Assembly (NCBI GenBank): GCA_003641695.1
Contig: QNBL01000110.1
Location: 1 to 8,319, forward strand
DNA from: Spirochaetota bacterium
Lineage (GTDB): Bacteria; Spirochaetota; Spirochaetia; B11-G9
Length of the DNA stretch: 8,319 nt
Direction: 5' to 3'
Position 1 is the stretch's first letter. Each line of letters opens with the position of its first letter. Both the position numbers and the translations under genes were made by a program. Under the pieces are notes generated by a model that did not search any database, was not told the DNA's origin, and saw only the letters and a list, made by a program, of their open reading frames with translations. This document shows, in pieces, positions 5,475 to 8,319 of the stretch.

Positions 5475-6902
5475 ACTCATTTTATCAAGAGGTTTTATCT
5501 CCCCTCCTTTGAGTTCAACGTACAGATTACCATTCTCCTGGATCAATGGAGTATACGGTATCACCTCGACCGCTGACTTTGCCTTCAAGTTGAGATTGTT
5601 ATCAAACCGTCCGGCATACCACTTTCCCGAATCCCTTGTTACTGCATATATTGCTCCATCAGAAACAAGGAGTGCTGAATACTCATATATATCGTTTACA
5701 CCCTCTTTTTCGATTTTCAGGTTTTTTTTATTCATGGTCATCAACCTTACGGCCTTCGGAGGCCGATCAATACCGGAGATACATAACAGACTATTGCCTA
5801 AAACATGATACTCCCTGCCCCTGACAGTATTCATGGAAGATTTCTTGTTGATCCTCCCTGTTTTTTTGTCAATCAGGACAAACGTACCCATAAAAGGAGG
5901 TTCTCCTTCTTCAACCAATAAAAAAGGAACCAGCTCAGGTGCTGCAGCTACAGGGGTGGTGCTGCTCTGATCTCTCTCCTCGATCAGTTGTTTTTCATCC
6001 TTAGCTATTCTATCCCGCTCTTCCTGAACAGCTTCCTGCCGCTTCCGGTTTTTCTCTTCTCTGGTTTTAACGGCTTCTTCCCTGGTTTTAACAGCTTCTT
6101 CCTTTTTAACAATCTCTTCGGTTGTACCGGTATCTTTCTTCTCTTCCTCTATAGCTTTTTTCTCTTGCTGAATATCCTTTTTTGCTTTTTCAATCGCTTT
6201 TTGTTCACCTTCGATCTCCTTCTCCTTCAGTTCAACCATATCCTTCCGGGAATCTACCCCTTTGTCTTCCTGCGTCCTGAGATCTTCTATAACTTCTTTA
6301 TTACTAATGGTATCAATATTGACCTTACCACCTCCAGAGGCTGATACAGGGATCAGCATCTCCGTATTACCGGGCCATTCACTGTATCGGGTTGCTATTC
6401 CTGATTTTTCAGGTGTCAGTTTATTTATTACCTGATCAGCATAGACCTTTGAAAAATATTCCATATTCTTCCGGTAAAAGGCATTGTAATAGGTTACAAA
6501 CTCGGCAATCACTCCGGCATCATCCCGTGAGTAACCGTAGTACCCTTCGAGATAACCTGAAAGTATTCTCCGTACATTGTCGATATGATCTACAGATGCA
6601 TTCTTCTCGATAATGAAAATATCCGCATTCAGTTTAACACCGCCCTCAGCATCTATAACATGAATAACCCTGTACTTGTCAAAGTAGGCGGCACTCCTGC
6701 CACTCCCGGACAATTCCGCTGCTACAGCCCGGCCTATCCCCCTTATCTGTGCATCCGTCTCGAATTTTACATGGGGTCCCTCGTAGTTCAGAAACTCCAC
6801 AGAATCCCTGTTAACCGAAAAAAGCTCTTCCTTCACTACCTGCTGCGCAGAAAGGGGAACCAAAACAAGGGAGATCATAAAAAGAACGGGTAACTTTCTC
6901 AT
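5454..6902 (-). CDS. P83/100-family exported protein with long charged coiled coil
   Basis: This 482-residue protein starts with a Sec signal peptide (1-19, ending VPLSA). The N-terminal domain (about 25-200) has the look of the spirochaetal P83/100 antigen family: SVEFLNYEGP near the start, a RGIGRAVAAEL helix, KLNADIFIIEK, an RRILSGYLEGYYGYS segment and YYNAFYRKNMEYF. Residues about 202-312 form a Lys/Glu-rich coiled coil, including a tandem EAVKTRE repeat. A beta-rich C-terminal domain (about 325-480) resembles degenerate propeller strands (e.g. LLVSDGAIYAVTRDSGKWYAGRFD). In Borrelia this family is an immunodominant, cell-associated antigen whose biochemical role is unresolved. The gene follows the PQQ/helical-repeat gene after 35 bp and has no Shine-Dalgarno. 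A TATAAT lies 6 bases before its ATG. The 3' end overlaps the ParB-like gene by 21 bp. The assignment rests on recognition, not a search. Confidence 0.85.
   Translation of the reverse strand: MRKLPVLFMISLVLVPLSAQQVVKEELFSVNRDSVEFLNYEGPHVKFETDAQIRGIGRAVAAELSGSGRSAAYFDKYRVIHVIDAEGGVKLNADIFIIEKNASVDHIDNVRRILSGYLEGYYGYSRDDAGVIAEFVTYYNAFYRKNMEYFSKVYADQVINKLTPEKSGIATRYSEWPGNTEMLIPVSASGGGKVNIDTISNKEVIEDLRTQEDKGVDSRKDMVELKEKEIEGEQKAIEKAKKDIQQEKKAIEEEKKDTGTTEEIVKKEEAVKTREEAVKTREEKNRKRQEAVQEERDRIAKDEKQLIEERDQSSTTPVAAAPELVPFLLVEEGEPPFMGTFVLIDKKTGRINKKSSMNTVRGREYHVLGNSLLCISGIDRPPKAVRLMTMNKKNLKIEKEGVNDIYEYSALLVSDGAIYAVTRDSGKWYAGRFDNNLNLKAKSAVEVIPYTPLIQENGNLYVELKGGEIKPLDKMSLALFTE
6061..6102 (+). repeat. 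21-bp tandem duplication in the coiled-coil coding region
   Basis: Two adjacent 21-base units (6061-6081 and 6082-6102) differ at one base (CGG versus CAG). They lie within the minus-strand P83/100-like gene and encode EAVKTRE twice, keeping the reading frame and the seven-residue coiled-coil period. This is a recent in-frame duplication and a candidate length-variable site. Confidence 0.85.
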
Positions 6903-6908
6903 TCCATA

Positions 6909-6936
6909 ATTATAATACCAATTACAATTTTTTCCA
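6909..6936 (-). promoter_or_regulatory. Possible internal promoter giving a leaderless P83/100 message
   Basis: On the minus strand a consensus TATAAT (6914-6909) lies exactly 6 bases before the ATG at 6902. TGGAAA (6936-6931, four of six to TTGACA) lies 16 bases upstream of it. The predicted first transcribed base is the A of the ATG. The region is A/T rich, so a chance match is possible. Confidence 0.4.
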
Positions 6937-6937
6937 G

Positions 6938-8319
6938 CTACTTTTTTATTGTTTTGAGTAAATCGAGTACTTTCTCTTTGGTTGATGTACGGCTGCTGTC
7001 CCGTAAAATCTCGATGACCAGATGTATGCCATCTTCACTCAGTGTTCCATTATATCTTTCCAGAGACTCTAAAGCATTAACCATATCCAGCCTTACATCT
7101 TCCCCGCCGTAACGGGATCCATGCAGCTGATAATACCGGTATAACGCAGCTTGTGAATCTCCGTGAAGAGTATCCCCCAGCTTACCAAGAGAATCAACAA
7201 TAACTTTAATCCCGTAATCATCCCATTCACTAAATAAAATACTGATAAGGACCTCTCGCGACCTGAAATCTCCGTAGATCCCCAGAATACGGTCAGCATC
7301 TGCGCGGATCACCGGAAAATCGTTTATCAACTCACCGTTACGGTAGTCAGGTCTGGTTATACAGTCCGATGCAATATACTCAAGGAGGGGGAGAAAGAAC
7401 GATTTTCCCCGGTCGAATTTCTCATCAGAAAGTCTCTCTTCAATTTCCTGCAAAACCTGCCTCAGGATAATACTATCGTTTGAATCAGACATTAGCTTGA
7501 GATAACCGTAACTGTTTGAAGTATCAACAATAGTGTCCCAGGAACTACGTTTTTTAAGATCTGGAACAATTCTACGCCCTCTGCTGTCTCCGTTTTCACC
7601 TTTCCATCCATTCCAGGTTTCCGGAAACACAATGCTGTTTTCACCCCTTTCAAAGTAAACATTCCAGTCCCTGCTTCCGGATACAAAGAGTCCATTATCC
7701 AAAGAAACAACCGGTATTGACGGTTTCCCGCTTACTGTTTCACCAGTTACATTTCCTTTAAAATCATGGAATCTGATTCCCCCTGATACAGTAGAAACAC
7801 AAAGAAGATTTTCATCCGCAGCTACAGAATAGAGAGGGATTTTCCCGTCCGATTTCCACTGTACTTTTCCGTCAAGCCCTATTGAAAACAGAGTTGCACC
7901 GGCAACCGAGACAAGACTTTCCGCACTGTTCATTATGAGTGAGTAAACGGGACTGCCAAGGACAGTACTCCATAGTTTACTTCCCATCATATCAATCCCG
8001 GCAACAGTACCGGAGGCAGTTCCGACATAGAGAGCATCGGAATCCAGGGCACAACTGAGTGCATTGCCGGAAAGAAGAAATTCCCATTTGAGGACCCCCT
8101 GCCTGGAGTACAGGTATACCCTGCTGTTGTTCCCGAATATAAATATTCCATGGTTATTTACAACAGGGGCTATTACCGGGAATGCAGGAAGCTCAATCAT
8201 CCACCGTATTACACCAGTATGACTGATGGAATAAAGTTTACCTCTGTCAGTAGCTGTGTACAATGTGCCGTCAGGATCGGGAACCGGATTACCCACAGGA
8301 ACTCCATTGATTCTCCTTT
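6938..8319 (-). CDS. PQQ-type beta-propeller protein with helical-repeat C-terminus (5' end outside window)
   Basis: The frame is open from the window edge (codon phase starting at 8317) to a TAG at 6940-6938, about 459 residues visible. A GTG at 8296 could be taken as a start, but the codons before it read RRINGVP and continue the propeller, so the true start lies outside. Counting from that GTG, residues about 1-220 hold at least six blade-like repeats of the PQQ type: hydrophobic strand, xLY(V/S)xxxxGxxY(S/A)x, then G(V/K)(I/L/V)xW, e.g. GVIRW, GVLKW, GSKLW, GKVQW. Residues about 250-452 are helical with HEAT-like character (RSREVLISILF, then GIKVIVDSLGKLGD, EKVLDLLKTIKK). Such propellers usually serve as protein-binding scaffolds in the envelope. 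No PQQ-dehydrogenase catalytic region is visible. It lies upstream of the P83/100-like gene, 35 bp apart, probably in one transcription unit. The precise role is unknown. Confidence 0.8.
   Translation of the reverse strand, partial: RRINGVPVGNPVPDPDGTLYTATDRGKLYSISHTGVIRWMIELPAFPVIAPVVNNHGIFIFGNNSRVYLYSRQGVLKWEFLLSGNALSCALDSDALYVGTASGTVAGIDMMGSKLWSTVLGSPVYSLIMNSAESLVSVAGATLFSIGLDGKVQWKSDGKIPLYSVAADENLLCVSTVSGGIRFHDFKGNVTGETVSGKPSIPVVSLDNGLFVSGSRDWNVYFERGENSIVFPETWNGWKGENGDSRGRRIVPDLKKRSSWDTIVDTSNSYGYLKLMSDSNDSIILRQVLQEIEERLSDEKFDRGKSFFLPLLEYIASDCITRPDYRNGELINDFPVIRADADRILGIYGDFRSREVLISILFSEWDDYGIKVIVDSLGKLGDTLHGDSQAALYRYYQLHGSRYGGEDVRLDMVNALESLERYNGTLSEDGIHLVIEILRDSSRTSTKEKVLDLLKTIKK

Noticed and set aside
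5988..6344. Plus-strand open frame of 118 codons opposite the P83/100-like gene
   Set aside because: It is an F/L-rich shadow of the Lys/Glu-rich coiled coil on the minus strand, with no ribosome site and no independent support.
8294..8296. GTG as the true start of the propeller gene
   Set aside because: The frame stays open to the window edge. The codons upstream of the GTG read RRINGVP and look like continuing propeller sequence, and no ribosome site stands at the right distance, so the gene is treated as 5'-partial.
8305..8319. AAAGGAG followed by ATG (8307-8305) on the minus strand, a good-looking start
   Set aside because: This ATG is in a different frame from the propeller protein. 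Its frame has no long reading frame in the window with recognisable protein character, so it is probably chance.
1..8319. Mobile elements, CRISPR arrays, tRNA or rRNA genes
   Set aside because: No transposase or integrase motifs, spaced direct repeats, tRNA cloverleaf or rRNA-like stretches were noticed on reading both strands.

Overview
The window most likely comes from a spirochaete (Spirochaeta/Treponema-like) with moderate GC. The strongest marker is a protein of the P83/100 antigen type on the minus strand (5454-6902), a family known mainly from spirochaetes. The cell-wall genes, PEGA-like periplasmic protein and PQQ-propeller protein fit that group, but the assignment is inferred from family content, not from a search.

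Left part, plus strand (1-2387): a compact, co-directional and probably co-transcribed run. It holds the tail of an unrecognised gene, a small four-helix membrane protein started at TTG inside that tail, a secreted LysM + M23 (LytM-type) endopeptidase whose ATG overlaps the previous stop, and a secreted beta-rich protein with two PEGA-like repeats. All spacings are overlaps or a few bases.

Middle (2388-2554, the longest gene-free stretch, 167 bp): a strong Rho-independent terminator preceded by a segment that can fold into a bulged, possibly pseudoknotted hairpin (candidate structured RNA). A near-consensus sigma70 promoter follows, whose predicted transcription start is within about 2 bases of the next start codon.

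Centre, plus strand (2555-5474): a full-length bifunctional class A penicillin-binding protein (glycosyltransferase + transpeptidase, all motifs intact). Thirteen bases later comes a short ParB-type nucleotide-binding-domain protein that lacks a DNA-binding HTH and ends in a basic amphipathic helix.

Right part, minus strand (5454-8319): a PQQ-type beta-propeller protein with a helical-repeat C-terminus, running in from beyond the window edge, then the P83/100-like protein with a long charged coiled coil. The P83/100-like gene converges on the ParB-like gene and their 3' ends overlap by 21 bp.

The plus-strand genes centre on peptidoglycan synthesis (PBP) and remodelling (M23). The minus-strand pair looks like exported, envelope-associated proteins. 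No tRNA, rRNA, CRISPR array, insertion sequence or phage gene was seen. The most interesting items are the candidate RNA at 2403-2511, the two apparently leaderless starts, and the HTH-less ParB-like protein with a possible membrane-binding tail.
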